DNA of 64,000 bases from Gemmatimonadota bacterium (lineage in GTDB: Bacteria; Gemmatimonadota; Gemmatimonadetes; Longimicrobiales; Gaopeijiaceae): the NCBI GenBank assembly GCA_028873595.1, contig JAPPOV010000021.1:1-64000 (forward strand), in the 5' to 3' direction. The number at the start of each line of letters is the position of its first letter. Position 1 is the first letter of the stretch. The notes below the pieces were generated by a model, which saw only the letters and a list, made by a program, of their open reading frames with translations, did not search any database and was not told the origin of the DNA. The position numbers were made by a program, and so were the translations under genes. This document shows positions 6,602 to 16,412 of this stretch, in pieces.

Positions 6602-9367
6602 TCACCGACCGATCCGCCTCCCGCGCTCGACCCAGCTCTCTCCCCTCGTGATCCAGTCGCCCGCGGCCTCGCCCTTCAGATAGTGCCCGAACCACTCGAG
6701 AATCCGACGATGGTAGTCGACCTGCTGGGTCTCTTCTCTCAACCCATGATCCGCACCCGGATAGACGAGCAGCACGACTTCCTTCCCTGCCCGGCGAGCG
6801 TAGTTGTAGAACTCGAGCCCCTGGTAGAAATCGACCACACCGTCGGCGTCTCCGTGCATCAACAGCATCGGCGTATCGAGATCGGCGATGAAGTTCGCGG
6901 GTGAGCTCTCGAGATGCCCTTCCAGGTCCTCCCAGTACGGACGCGCCATCCGCGCCTGACCGGTCTCCCAGTGCCCGGTCTCAGGGAGTCCTCCGTTCCA
7001 GTGCACCGCGCCCATGAAGCTCATGAAGTTTGTGATCGCGGCACCAGCGACCGACGCAGCGAAGCGATCGGTCCGCGTCGGGAGATACGACGCCTGATAC
7101 CCACCCCAGGAATGACCGATCAGCCCCATGGCGTCGGCGTTGACGTGCCCGGTGGCCAGGGCTGCATCCAGGGCATGTTCGATCGCGTCCAGTGCGGACG
7201 GTCCAGGTCGTCCCGACTCGTACACGATATCCGGCATGAGGACGAAGTATCCCGCCTGCGACCAGGCCTGATAGTTGTAATACTCGCGCTCACTCGGGGC
7301 GTTGTAGATGTGCAGGTTGTCGCTCAGCCGCTCGTACTGGTAGAGAATCAGAGGGTACGTGCGGCCCTCTTCGAAGCCCGCGGGGTAGATGAGAACCGCC
7401 TGCAGGTCGTGACCTGCGTCCGTCGAGTAGTCGAGAAGCTCCGATCGTCCCCAGGCGAAGTCAGACTGGAAGGAGTTCGTGGTCGTGATCTGCAGGGCGC
7501 CGTCGAGTTCGTCGTCCGCCACGAAGACGTCCGGTGAGTCATCCCATCGCTCGAGCCGAAAGGCGAGCCGGTCGGCATCCGCGGCCTTCGTCAACCCACC
7601 CACACGGGCCTCGCGCCGCATGGACCACTGTTCACGTCCCTGTCCGTCGATGCCGACGTACCCCGAGCTCTTGGTACGCAGATGCAGCACCGAGAGCACG
7701 AGCTCACCCCCTTCGTCCACCAGCATCGGACCGAAGCGTGGCTGATCGGGGTCCAGGTTCACCAGACGGAACCGCTCGCCGGACGTAGCCCCATCCGTCA
7801 TCCGCGTCGCGGCACCCTGGCGCAGATCCACCCGCCATACATCGTGGCGGTCGTACACGTAGGCTACGTCCCCGTCCGTGCTCCAGCCTCCGAGTCCCCA
7901 TGAAGGACGCGGACCCGGGTAGTCGAAGTCGGTCAACGATTGTGTGAAGTCACCTCCGCCCGCGATTTCAGCGATTTCCAGCGAAGCCAGGTCCACGACG
8001 TTCCATCGATCGCGCTGGTAGAAGAGGGCCCGATTCAGGTCGCCATGTGTCTGAATCCCGAACTCCGCTCCCCTGACGAGCAGCGTGCGCTCACCTCGGA
8101 CGGGGTCGACCCTGTACCAGTCCGCCGTCCTCGCCCCGAAGCGGCGCTCGAACAGGTACGGGTCGAAATCGGGCACGATGCCCCAGGTGCCGCCTGCGAC
8201 GATCCGGACCGGCTCGTTCAGATCGTCACCCAGAAGAACGAAGTGGTCGGTGGATCGGTGCCACGCAGCGAGCAAGGTCTGCCGTGAGATCCGATCCGCA
8301 CCGTACTCCTGCGCCCGCATGATCTGGTCGTCATCCCAGTGCCACACCTGGACATCGGCTGGCCCTACAGCTTCTCGCTCCTCGAGCTCGCCGCCATCGA
8401 CAGCCTCGCGCTCGTCACCCTCCGTTTCGTCTCCCTGCCGGGACACCCAGGGTCGAACCCCGACGAAAACCGTCTGTCCGTCTTCTGAGAAGGACACCCC
8501 CGCGTAGTCGGTGAGCCGATAGTCGAGTCCAAGTTCGATCACGCTGAGCGCGTCGAGGACCTGTGGGACGACAGACGAAGTGACGTCGGACCAGATGAGC
8601 ACGTCGTGCGTCGGTTCCTCGCGCGACTCATCCTCGACCGCGCGCAGTACAGCGAGCTGTGCCGAGTCTTCGTGCCAGGTCAACGAGCGATAGTCGGCAT
8701 CACCCGACTCGATCGTACGAAGCGTTCCGGACTCGGGGTCGAAGAGGACCACACCGTTCGCCGTCCCCCACGCCGTGCGCAGGGTGGCAGCGAGATGCCG
8801 CCCTCCCTCCTGCCACGCAAACTCGTCGACGTTGCCGATCGACGTCTGAGCACCGGTTGCCGGATTCAAGATGATGAGGTCAGCGCCGACGGTGTCCGCG
8901 GCAGGCACACCGAGCGCCGCGATCCAGACTCCGTCGTCTCGCGGGCTGATCGCCCGGACGTCGAAGTGGACGGAGTCCCTCCCGGCTTCGAGATCAACCA
9001 GACCCAGTCGGCCTTCGATCCGTTCCTCGGCATCCGCGGCCTCGTCTGCCGACACACCCTTCCGGTACACGAGCCAGCGTCCGTCCGCGGTGAACTCCGG
9101 CGCACGGCCATACGGAAGCGACAGCGCCTCGCCCGAGCCGTCGGCACGATGAAGTCGCAACTCGGTCTCCCCGTCGATCCGCGTCAAGGAGACCACGAGC
9201 CATCGACCCGTGGGGTCGAGCTGAAAAGCGCCCAGTCGCTCCCACTGCCCGTAGTCGTCTGGCGTGAGCGTGAGCCGCTGCCCGGCGACGCCGGAGACTC
9301 CTCCCAGGCCAAGCCAGATGACAGAGCTCGCGACGAACGACAACCTCAGGATGAACCCACGTCTCAT
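6602..9367 (-). CDS. Secreted S9-family peptidase (prolyl oligopeptidase/dipeptidyl-peptidase type)
   Basis: About 921 residues. A signal peptide (FILRLSFVASSVIWLGLGGVSG) is followed by a long beta-propeller-like region and a C-terminal alpha/beta-hydrolase domain. The triad is visible: nucleophile Ser in GHSWGGYQ, Asp in HGDADGVVD and His in GADHGLRE. This order and the propeller are typical of S9 enzymes that act on peptides rather than whole proteins. The start is the ATG at 9367, with AAGGAGAGA seven bases upstream; earlier in-frame codons lack such a site. It is divergent from the PQQ dehydrogenase across a 144-base spacer. A likely periplasmic peptide-degrading enzyme. Confidence 0.93.
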   Translation of the reverse strand: MRRGFILRLSFVASSVIWLGLGGVSGVAGQRLTLTPDDYGQWERLGAFQLDPTGRWLVVSLTRIDGETELRLHRADGSGEALSLPYGRAPEFTADGRWLVYRKGVSADEAADAEERIEGRLGLVDLEAGRDSVHFDVRAISPRDDGVWIAALGVPAADTVGADLIILNPATGAQTSIGNVDEFAWQEGGRHLAATLRTAWGTANGVVLFDPESGTLRTIESGDADYRSLTWHEDSAQLAVLRAVEDESREEPTHDVLIWSDVTSSVVPQVLDALSVIELGLDYRLTDYAGVSFSEDGQTVFVGVRPWVSRQGDETEGDEREAVDGGELEEREAVGPADVQVWHWDDDQIMRAQEYGADRISRQTLLAAWHRSTDHFVLLGDDLNEPVRIVAGGTWGIVPDFDPYLFERRFGARTADWYRVDPVRGERTLLVRGAEFGIQTHGDLNRALFYQRDRWNVVDLASLEIAEIAGGGDFTQSLTDFDYPGPRPSWGLGGWSTDGDVAYVYDRHDVWRVDLRQGAATRMTDGATSGERFRLVNLDPDQPRFGPMLVDEGGELVLSVLHLRTKSSGYVGIDGQGREQWSMRREARVGGLTKAADADRLAFRLERWDDSPDVFVADDELDGALQITTTNSFQSDFAWGRSELLDYSTDAGHDLQAVLIYPAGFEEGRTYPLILYQYERLSDNLHIYNAPSEREYYNYQAWSQAGYFVLMPDIVYESGRPGPSALDAIEHALDAALATGHVNADAMGLIGHSWGGYQASYLPTRTDRFAASVAGAAITNFMSFMGAVHWNGGLPETGHWETGQARMARPYWEDLEGHLESSPANFIADLDTPMLLMHGDADGVVDFYQGLEFYNYARRAGKEVVLLVYPGADHGLREETQQVDYHRRILEWFGHYLKGEAAGDWITRGESWVERGRRIGR

Positions 9368-9511
9368 CGATCTCTCCTTGATGCTGCCGAACGCCATGAC
9401 CGAGTACATGGCGCCAACGTCGTGAGGACCGTCACGAAGGGCAACACGGTTTGCCGCAATCGTGCGAACCGAACCATCTTCGGCCTCCCGCATCCTCTCA
9501 TCGGACTACAC

Positions 9512-11473
9512 ATGCCTCGACCGCGGCCCCTATCACACTTCGCAACGGCACTCCTGCTCATCGCTGCCACCTTCACGGCATGCGCGGACACGCCACCGGT
9601 CGACGACGGATCGGATTGGCCTCATTACGCACGAGATCTGGCTGCGACCAAATACTCGCCGCTCGAGCAAATCTCTACCGCCAATGTCGCCCAACTCGAG
9701 GTGGCATGGAGCTGGGAATCGGCAGACTACCGGCTCTCGGGGGAGCACGAGGGGGCGTCAGTGAATCCGAATTACCAGGCGACGCCCATCAAGATCGGTG
9801 ACCGCCTCTACACGTCGACCAACATGGGGCAGGCTGTCGCGCTCGACCCGGTCACGGGCGAAGAGATATGGCGCTACGACCCGTATGCATCGGGCCTCCG
9901 GGATGTCCCGGGCGGGCGATCGAATCGCGGTGTGGCGTACTGGAGTGACGGGACCGAAGAACGCATTCTCCTGGGCTCGGGTGAATATCTCGTGTCAATC
10001 GATGCCACGACGGGTCTGCCGGATCCCGACTTTGGGTCAGCAGGTGCGGTGAACCTGGCAGACGACCCGGACCCCCGAGTCCTGACCTACTCATGGACTT
10101 CGGCTCCGCTGGTGGTTCGGGACGTCGTCGTCGTCGGCACCACCGCCATGGTGCCCAACCGAAACTGGACGACCGCCCCGCCAGGCTACGTGCGAGCATA
10201 CGACATGCGGACGGGGGAACTCCGCTGGCGCTTCAGCCCGATCCCCGAACCTGGCGATCCGGCCATTGAGACGTGGGCCGATTCGTCCTGGGTCTACAGT
10301 GGAAACGGCAACGTGTGGACGCTCATGAGTGCGGACGAGGAGCTCGGGCACGTCTATCTGCCACTCAAGACCACAACCAACGATTGGTACGGGGGAGCAC
10401 GCCCCGGGGACAATCTGTACGGTGAATCGGTCGTCGCCGTCGACGTCGACACCGGCGAACGCGTGTGGCACTACCAGATGGTGCGACACGGCCTTTGGGA
10501 TTACGACCCCCCCGCCGCGCCCAATGTGATGGACGTGGTCATCGACGGGGAGCCACGGAAGATCGTGGCGCAGGTAACAAAACAGGCCTTCGTCTTCGCG
10601 TTCGACCGAGAGACGGGAGAACCCATATGGCCGATCGAAGACCGGCCGGTCCCAACGTCTCCGGTTCCCGGCGAGATCGCAGCCGAGACGCAGCCGTTCC
10701 CGACGCATCCAGCTCCATTCGATCACCAGGGCATCACGATCGATGACCTCATCGATTTCACGCCGGAGCTTCGAGCGGAGGCCGAGGAGATCCTCGACGA
10801 CTTCGTCTACGGCCCGATGTACACTCCGCCGACCGTGCGCGGAGTGGACGGGAAGCAGGGCACCATCCTCATGCCGGGCTGGGTGGGTGGAGCCAATTGG
10901 GGCGGCGCGGCGGTCGATCGAGAAACCGGGCTCATGTATATCCCCTCAGTGACCTCACCCAACGTCACGGCCCTCGTCCCGCCGCCGTTACCCGACAGTT
11001 CGGATCACCGCTATATCCGGGGCCTCCCGCGCGAGGTACCGATGCCCGGCGGCCTTCCGCTCCTGAAGCCACCCTACGGACGGATCACGGCCATCGACAT
11101 GAACGACGGCGAGCACGTGTGGATGCAGCCCAATGGCCCCGGTCCTCGGGATCATCCGGCCATCCAGGACCTCGAATTGCCCTGGCTCGGGCAACGTGGG
11201 CGTCCGGCCCCGCTCCTGACCAGGACGCTCCTCTTTATCGGCGAAGGCACTGAAGACGCGCTCTCCATCCTTCCGATCGCGGGCGGCAAGGCGTTCCGCG
11301 CATGGGACAAGGAGACGGGTGACGTCGTCTGGGAAATGGATCTGCCGGCAGGGACGTCGGGCGCTCCCATGACGTATATGGCGGACGGACGGCAATTCAT
11401 CGTTGTTGCCGTCGGGGACCGGGACACCAGGGGCAGACTGATCGCGCTCGCGCTCCCCGAGGTCGGCGGTTAA
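9512..11473 (+). CDS. PQQ-dependent dehydrogenase lipoprotein (quinoprotein glucose/alcohol dehydrogenase family)
   Basis: 653 residues. The N-terminus ends in a lipobox-like FTAC (Cys ~25), so it is probably a periplasmic lipoprotein. An eight-bladed quinoprotein propeller follows, with repeated W-motifs such as GEEIWRYDP, GELRWRFSP, GERVWHYQM and GDVVWEMDL. RHGLWDYDPP and ANWGGAAVDRETG match the PQQ-site strips of the membrane glucose dehydrogenase group. Unlike Gcd there is no multi-helix membrane domain. It would oxidise a sugar or alcohol in the periplasm and pass electrons on; the substrate cannot be told from sequence. A cytochrome c' gene follows 68 bases later. Confidence 0.9.
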   Translation: MPRPRPLSHFATALLLIAATFTACADTPPVDDGSDWPHYARDLAATKYSPLEQISTANVAQLEVAWSWESADYRLSGEHEGASVNPNYQATPIKIGDRLYTSTNMGQAVALDPVTGEEIWRYDPYASGLRDVPGGRSNRGVAYWSDGTEERILLGSGEYLVSIDATTGLPDPDFGSAGAVNLADDPDPRVLTYSWTSAPLVVRDVVVVGTTAMVPNRNWTTAPPGYVRAYDMRTGELRWRFSPIPEPGDPAIETWADSSWVYSGNGNVWTLMSADEELGHVYLPLKTTTNDWYGGARPGDNLYGESVVAVDVDTGERVWHYQMVRHGLWDYDPPAAPNVMDVVIDGEPRKIVAQVTKQAFVFAFDRETGEPIWPIEDRPVPTSPVPGEIAAETQPFPTHPAPFDHQGITIDDLIDFTPELRAEAEEILDDFVYGPMYTPPTVRGVDGKQGTILMPGWVGGANWGGAAVDRETGLMYIPSVTSPNVTALVPPPLPDSSDHRYIRGLPREVPMPGGLPLLKPPYGRITAIDMNDGEHVWMQPNGPGPRDHPAIQDLELPWLGQRGRPAPLLTRTLLFIGEGTEDALSILPIAGGKAFRAWDKETGDVVWEMDLPAGTSGAPMTYMADGRQFIVVAVGDRDTRGRLIALALPEVGG

Positions 11474-11541
11474 CGTGGCCTCCGTACTTTTACCCACGTA
11501 GCGAACGGACCCCCTCGCGGTCCCAGCCCCGGAGAAGAACC

Positions 11542-11994
11542 GTGAAGCCTTCCAGAAGCCTGTTCGCAGGTCTCGCCCTCGTGGTCGGAGTCGGCCTCGG
11601 CGCCCCGAGCGTTCTCGAGGCACAAGAGGAAGTCGTCGAGTACCGTCAATCACTCATGCAGGCGTTCCGCATGCACATGGGCGGTGTCGGCGCCGCCATG
11701 GGTGACGCCGCCCCGATGGGCCACGCCGTCCATCATGCCCGCGCGTTCAACGGGATGGCCCAGGCTCTGGCCAACGCCTTTCCCACTGGATCCGAAGGCG
11801 GCCGGGCCGTTGCGGCCATCTGGTCGGACCGGGACGGCTTCATGGACCGTGTGACTGCCATCCAGACCGCGACCGCGGACCTCGTGGAAGCTGCGGAATC
11901 CGGTAACGCAGAGGCCGTCAGCGCGGCGATGCAGGCCGTCCGCGGAACGTGCGGTGCCTGTCACCAGACCTACCGGGACCCGGCCAGCCAGTAA
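11542..11994 (+). CDS. Cytochrome c' (class II c-type cytochrome)
   Basis: 150 residues: signal peptide ending near VLEAQ, four-helix-bundle composition, and a single haem motif CGACH close to the C-terminus, followed by QTYR, as in class II cytochromes c. The helix-1 segment EYRQSLMQAFRMHMGG also fits. A GTG start at 11542 is supported by GGAGAA six bases upstream. It may be co-transcribed with the PQQ dehydrogenase and act as electron acceptor, although cytochromes c' are better known for NO binding. A strong terminator follows. Confidence 0.9.
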   Translation: MKPSRSLFAGLALVVGVGLGAPSVLEAQEEVVEYRQSLMQAFRMHMGGVGAAMGDAAPMGHAVHHARAFNGMAQALANAFPTGSEGGRAVAAIWSDRDGFMDRVTAIQTATADLVEAAESGNAEAVSAAMQAVRGTCGACHQTYRDPASQ

Positions 11995-12020
11995 CGCCCA
12001 TCCACTTACAGGATGAAGGG

Positions 12021-12048
12021 AAGGCCTCGCCGTCGTCGGCGAGGCCTT
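12021..12048. terminator. Perfect 12-bp hairpin between convergent genes
   Basis: AAGGCCTCGCCG and its exact complement are separated by a TCGT tetraloop, with CTTCG after the stem. It lies between the ends of the cytochrome c' gene and the M19 dipeptidase gene and probably terminates both strands. Confidence 0.8.
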
Positions 12049-12086
12049 CTTCGATTCATGGCACCCAGTGTCCGGGCGACCATGAC

Positions 12087-13328
12087 CTACATGCCCTCCC
12101 AGATCCGGCCCAGCACACGCTGGAAGTTGCCCCCGAGAATCCCTCGGATGTGATCGTCGGTGTATCCACGCCGAATCAGCCCGTCCGTCACGTCGAACAT
12201 TCTCTTCGGATGTGCGATCTCGTCGATGTCGATCTTGTCCCGGAACGCGTAGGACCCTTTGTAATTGGCCTTCAACGCCTCGTACTGGTCTGCCGGCATG
12301 TCGTCGTACCCGTGCAGATCGATGTCCGACCCGATCCCGAGATGCTCGACCCCGATGAGATCCCGCACGTGATCGAAGTGATCGAGGTACTGCTCGATCG
12401 TCGTCGGTTCGCGATCGCTCACGAAGTTACGTACGCCCGTAATGCCCATCACGCCGCCGGTTTCGGCCATGCGGAGGATGGCCTCGTCTGTCTTGCAGCG
12501 AGGATGCCCGGGGTTGAGCGCTCGCGCGTTGGAGTGGGTGTACAGTACGGGGGCGCTCGAAACCTCACAGGCGTCAAGCGTCGTCTGGTCACCGGAGTGT
12601 GAGACGTCCACCGCCATACCCACTCGATTCATCGCTTCGACAATGCCTGCGCCGAAGTCGCTGATCCCCCCGTCGACACGCTCCGTGGCTCCGTTTCCGA
12701 TCAGGTTGCGGCTGTTGTAGGTGAGCTGACTTACCCGTTGGCCGAGTGCGTGGAACGTCTCTACGTCCTCGGCGCTTCGAAAGTGGGACGAATTCTGAAT
12801 CCCGATCAGAATCCCGGTCCGCCCTGATCCATGGACGGACAGAAGGTCCGCGGCCGAGTCGATACGGACGAACATGTCTGGACGGTTCGCCACGATCGCA
12901 TTGTAGTTGGCGACGAACGACAGGCAGTTATGGTACGCCTCGTCCTGTGTCCGTCCGCCGACGCCACTCGCGATGTGGAAGACGTCGATCTCGGACTCGC
13001 GAAACTCATCCGCATCCGCGGCATTCAGCCCCGAGTAGTCGACACCCCACCGATCAAGGGTCTCGCTGTTGATCGTCGTCAGCCCGAGCATGTCGATGAT
13101 CAGCGAGCCCTCGACCAGATCGATGCAGCGTCGTGTGTATTCCTGCTTCGTTCCCGCAAAGAGCCGAAAGCGCCCCGTATTGAAAAAGGGAGCTCCAGCG
13201 AGCGCGCCTGCGGCACCGAGTCCGACACGTACGGCGTCGCGCCGCGACATCGAGCGGCCGCTCACGACTGACCTTCCCCCGCTTCCACCTTCCGGAGTAC
13301 ACCGGCTACCGTTCCGCTCAACGCTCAC
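12087..13328 (-). CDS. M19 (membrane/renal dipeptidase-like) hydrolase, Tat-exported, with altered metal ligands
   Basis: 413 residues from a GTG at 13328 preceded by AGGAGGT. A twin-arginine signal (SMSRRDAVRVGLGAAGALAG) starts near residue 27. M19 features include DVSHSGDQTT and YTHSNARALN (metal/active His), GSDIDLHGYD near the end and LTYNSRNLIGNGATE. The first metal motif of classical dipeptidases (HxD) is replaced by IIDML, and the bridging Glu by Gln in GIQNSSHF. It therefore belongs to a divergent bacterial subgroup, and dipeptidase activity should not be assumed. The terminator at 12021-12048 lies downstream. Confidence 0.85.
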   Translation of the reverse strand: MSVERNGSRCTPEGGSGGRSVVSGRSMSRRDAVRVGLGAAGALAGAPFFNTGRFRLFAGTKQEYTRRCIDLVEGSLIIDMLGLTTINSETLDRWGVDYSGLNAADADEFRESEIDVFHIASGVGGRTQDEAYHNCLSFVANYNAIVANRPDMFVRIDSAADLLSVHGSGRTGILIGIQNSSHFRSAEDVETFHALGQRVSQLTYNSRNLIGNGATERVDGGISDFGAGIVEAMNRVGMAVDVSHSGDQTTLDACEVSSAPVLYTHSNARALNPGHPRCKTDEAILRMAETGGVMGITGVRNFVSDREPTTIEQYLDHFDHVRDLIGVEHLGIGSDIDLHGYDDMPADQYEALKANYKGSYAFRDKIDIDEIAHPKRMFDVTDGLIRRGYTDDHIRGILGGNFQRVLGRIWEGM

Positions 13329-13437
13329 CCGACCTCCTGGTGTTCGACTTTGTCCTGAACCGTTCGAGCTGCGCGACCGCGATCATGGCACACGTGGAGT
13401 AGCATTCGAGGCACGGTCCGCGCCTCTTAGACAGAAA

Positions 13438-15129
13438 TCATCCTGCGAAAAGTTCGGTGCAACGAGCCAAGGCCGTAGCACCCTCAACTTCTTCAAGTAA
13501 TTCCCCCGTGCTGCCCAGTTCTGTGCGCGCATACACACTACACCGCTCCAAGAACTCGCCGGCATCCTCCCTCAACCTCTCGAAATACATCACGATTCTA
13601 TCTGAGGTGATTTTTTCAATATTGAACCAGTCCGAAAGCGTGAGCAGAGACTTGAGCTCCGCGACCGAAGCAAGACCGACGGGCAGCTCTAGTAGATCAC
13701 CATAAATTTCATTGATCGTGCTTAAGTCACGATCCGCATAGACCGTGAGGATGTCGTAGTCCATCCATTCATTAGAAGGATTATTTATGGCGACGTAAGT
13801 CCTCGTTCCTTCGCCAACGCTCTCCCCCGTCGAATTCCAGGAGTGGTAACTAATCGTCCTCTGATCTTCGCCGCTATGAATGCCGTCGGCTGCGCCGGCT
13901 GTGATACTGAACTCTCTTCCCACGCTTACATCGGGTGCAACGGTAGAATCCCCCGGAAGGGCGCCCCCAATCATCACCCGAGTCCACAGCTCACCGATCC
14001 CTCGTGCGCCGTCCCTCCAAAGCCACGAGTGTCGTTCTTCCAATTCCGTGTTCACACCCGTCACAGGGAAATCACGTGCCATGAAGGTCGTGACCTCCGC
14101 ATACTGTTCGGCATGCTCTTTCAAGTTGTCCATCGAAAGCTCAAGAGCGCGCCCATCGTCTCGGGCAACTAGCTGTCCGTCATCTAGGATGATGGCGTCG
14201 TACGCCCACCAGTCTTTCACATTGAACGACTCGTCTTCGGGACGAGATATCGTTTGATAACTCAGGTTGAACTCAAGCGTCTCAAAATCCCCTGAGAGCA
14301 CCACTGGGATCATTCGACGAGACACATACTGATTAACCCGCTCACCCACCTCGTCTTCAGCCATCAGCTGTATGCTTCTAACCGTGGTAAGAATATCCAC
14401 GACTCTCTCGGCAGTCGCGCGCGCCTCCTCATCTTCCGCTGCAATGAAATCTTCGTAAAGCGCAGCCGGATCATACCCATACTGCGCTAGGTCTGACGCG
14501 AGTTCGGTGATCCTACCTGAGACACCTTGGGCGATACCTGCCGCGACCTCGCCACATCCGTCAGCAACGCTTACCGGCGGTGAAATCCCTTCCGTCTCCT
14601 CGGCGATGTACGCTTCTAGAAGGGTGGAAAAGGGTGTGATGTTGGCCTTGTCACCTGGGTTCTTTTCTGTCCATGGGACATAGATCATTGTGTATGGTTC
14701 TTCGACTACACCCCTAGAACTATCGATCGCTCCAGCAGGCACCTCAGCAATGCGCGGCCGATTCCACAGGCATCCCAGTGTGAATCCCTCCACTGCCGAA
14801 AAGTCGACATAGCTGACCGAATCTGGGACGGTCCCAGTCGAGTCAGGATGAGGTATGGGAAACTCATAGACTGAAGAGTCCGCATTAAAAATTGCGCTCG
14901 GCTCTCCCTCGTCCTGCTGCAGGTTGAAGTTGAAATCAACAAAGACATTTGCTCCCGTCACATAGCCATCCACCACCGCAGTTCGCCCTACGTTTTGAAT
15001 AGCCCAACTGGCAGGGGTGGGAGCATTTGGCGAACGATCAACCGTGGGCAACTCCTGTCCGCATGCAATCAACCCTACAGTGACTGCTGCAATCCAAGTC
15101 GCTTTAGATGAGTGCGAGCTTTTCCGCAA
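13438..15129 (-). CDS. Orphan lipoprotein with N-terminal Ca-loop-like repeat, AT-richer than its neighbours
   Basis: Function not recognised. About 563 residues from a TTG at 15129, chosen because GGGAGG precedes it by eight bases and it gives a compact lipoprotein signal ending VGLIAC; a GTG at 15165 overlapping the kbl stop is an alternative. After the Cys, a segment (VVDGYVTGANVFVDFNFNLQ...DEGEPSA) resembles the 'G.v.gA.Vf.D.n.n...d.GEP' module of bacterial surface proteins, with an EF-loop-like Asp/Asn/Glu pattern. The rest is acidic and has no transmembrane helix. Base composition drops to roughly 45-50% GC by eye against ~65% nearby, and codon choice differs, which suggests recent transfer. 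Confidence 0.75.
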   Translation of the reverse strand: MRKSSHSSKATWIAAVTVGLIACGQELPTVDRSPNAPTPASWAIQNVGRTAVVDGYVTGANVFVDFNFNLQQDEGEPSAIFNADSSVYEFPIPHPDSTGTVPDSVSYVDFSAVEGFTLGCLWNRPRIAEVPAGAIDSSRGVVEEPYTMIYVPWTEKNPGDKANITPFSTLLEAYIAEETEGISPPVSVADGCGEVAAGIAQGVSGRITELASDLAQYGYDPAALYEDFIAAEDEEARATAERVVDILTTVRSIQLMAEDEVGERVNQYVSRRMIPVVLSGDFETLEFNLSYQTISRPEDESFNVKDWWAYDAIILDDGQLVARDDGRALELSMDNLKEHAEQYAEVTTFMARDFPVTGVNTELEERHSWLWRDGARGIGELWTRVMIGGALPGDSTVAPDVSVGREFSITAGAADGIHSGEDQRTISYHSWNSTGESVGEGTRTYVAINNPSNEWMDYDILTVYADRDLSTINEIYGDLLELPVGLASVAELKSLLTLSDWFNIEKITSDRIVMYFERLREDAGEFLERCSVYARTELGSTGELLEEVEGATALARCTELFAG

Positions 15130-15161
15130 AACAAAAACCTCCCTCACCGGTGAGAACCTGC

Positions 15162-16400
15162 TCACTGCGCCCTAACCATACGCGATTCTGCAAGAACATT
15201 GAGCACCCGGTCGATGTCTTCCTCCGTATGATCTGCGTTGACCTGAGTTCGGATCTCCTCGTCCCCGCGTGGGACGACCGGGAACGCGAGCCCGGTTACC
15301 AGCACGCCATTGTCGTATAGATGCTGGACAAGGTCATGAGTCTTTGCGGTGTCTCGGATCATGAGGGGCACCACCGGGTGCTCACCCGGAATCGTTTCGA
15401 TACCGATGCGACCGAGTCCATCCTCGAAGCGCTTCGTCAGCGCACGAAGTTTGTCCAGCAACCCTTCGCCCTCCGGGCTGTCGATCACGCGAAGGGCCGC
15501 GAGGGCGGCCGCAGCCTCACCCACGGTGATTGGGTTGGAGTAGATATACATCTGGGACGACTCTCGAAAGAACCGAATCGTCGCTTCGTTTCCGACGACG
15601 TATCCGCCGTTCACCCCGAACGCTTTTCCGAGCGTGCCGACAAGAATGTCCACCGGAGGACAATTCGTATACTCCTCGGTTCCGCGGCCAGTCCGGCCGA
15701 ACGCCCCGACGCCATGTGAGTCGTCAACCAGGCAGACCACGTTCTCCTCGTAGGCGTCGTCATGCTTCTGGCACAAGGCCATCACCTCGTCGAGCGGAGC
15801 ATGATCGCCACGCATCGAGAAGATCCCGTCCGTGACGACGAGGGCGCGCTTCGCCTTACCCTTCCACTCCTCCAGCGCGGCGTCGAGCTGAGCCATGTCG
15901 TTGTGCGCGTAGATCGCCTTGCCCGCAGGTCGCGACAACCTCATCGCATTGATAATGCAGTTGTGGTTCAGTTCGTCCGAAATCAGCACCGTATCCGGGG
16001 TCACGAGCGGCGTGATCGTCGACACGATCGTGGCGTACGCCGAGGAAAAGATCATCCCCGCCTCGCGTCCGTGGAATTCTGCGAGTGCCTGCTCGAGCTC
16101 GACGTGAGCCGAGTAGCTCCCCGAAATGAACCGCACCGCTCCCGGGCCGGCACCGAACTCGGCCGTCGCCTTCTCCTCCGCTGCCACGACCGCCGGATGA
16201 AGTCCGAGCCCTACGTACGAGTTGGAGTTCATACGCATGAACTCCTTGTCCCCCTCACCAGCGAGCAGGAAGCGGGGTCCCCGGTCACCCTCTGCACGTT
16301 TTACGCCAACTACGACGGTCTCCGCACCCTTCGCAGTTCCCGCTGAATCCAGCTCGGCGACGTGTCGGTCCAGAACCTCGGTCAGACGATCGGACGGCAT
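15162..16400 (-). CDS. kbl: 2-amino-3-ketobutyrate CoA ligase / glycine C-acetyltransferase
   Basis: 412 residues, PLP-dependent alpha-oxoamine synthase family. The PLP Lys lies in TLGKAFGVNGGYV, with ISDELNHNCI, VVTDGIFSMRGD and VDDSHGVGAFGRTG typical of KBL. It cleaves 2-amino-3-ketobutyrate with CoA to glycine and acetyl-CoA. The ATG at 16400 follows GTGGAG. It lies 12 bases after the threonine dehydrogenase gene, so the two form the threonine-to-glycine pathway operon. AONS/BioF-type enzymes are the alternative, but the neighbour decides for KBL. Confidence 0.93.
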   Translation of the reverse strand: MPSDRLTEVLDRHVAELDSAGTAKGAETVVVGVKRAEGDRGPRFLLAGEGDKEFMRMNSNSYVGLGLHPAVVAAEEKATAEFGAGPGAVRFISGSYSAHVELEQALAEFHGREAGMIFSSAYATIVSTITPLVTPDTVLISDELNHNCIINAMRLSRPAGKAIYAHNDMAQLDAALEEWKGKAKRALVVTDGIFSMRGDHAPLDEVMALCQKHDDAYEENVVCLVDDSHGVGAFGRTGRGTEEYTNCPPVDILVGTLGKAFGVNGGYVVGNEATIRFFRESSQMYIYSNPITVGEAAAALAALRVIDSPEGEGLLDKLRALTKRFEDGLGRIGIETIPGEHPVVPLMIRDTAKTHDLVQHLYDNGVLVTGLAFPVVPRGDEEIRTQVNADHTEEDIDRVLNVLAESRMVRAQ

Positions 16401-16412
16401 TCAGTACTCCAC

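Noticed and set aside
8606-9511. Upstream extension of the PQQ dehydrogenase frame
   Set aside because: It overlaps the S9 peptidase gene on the other strand. The signal peptide and lipobox begin at 9512.
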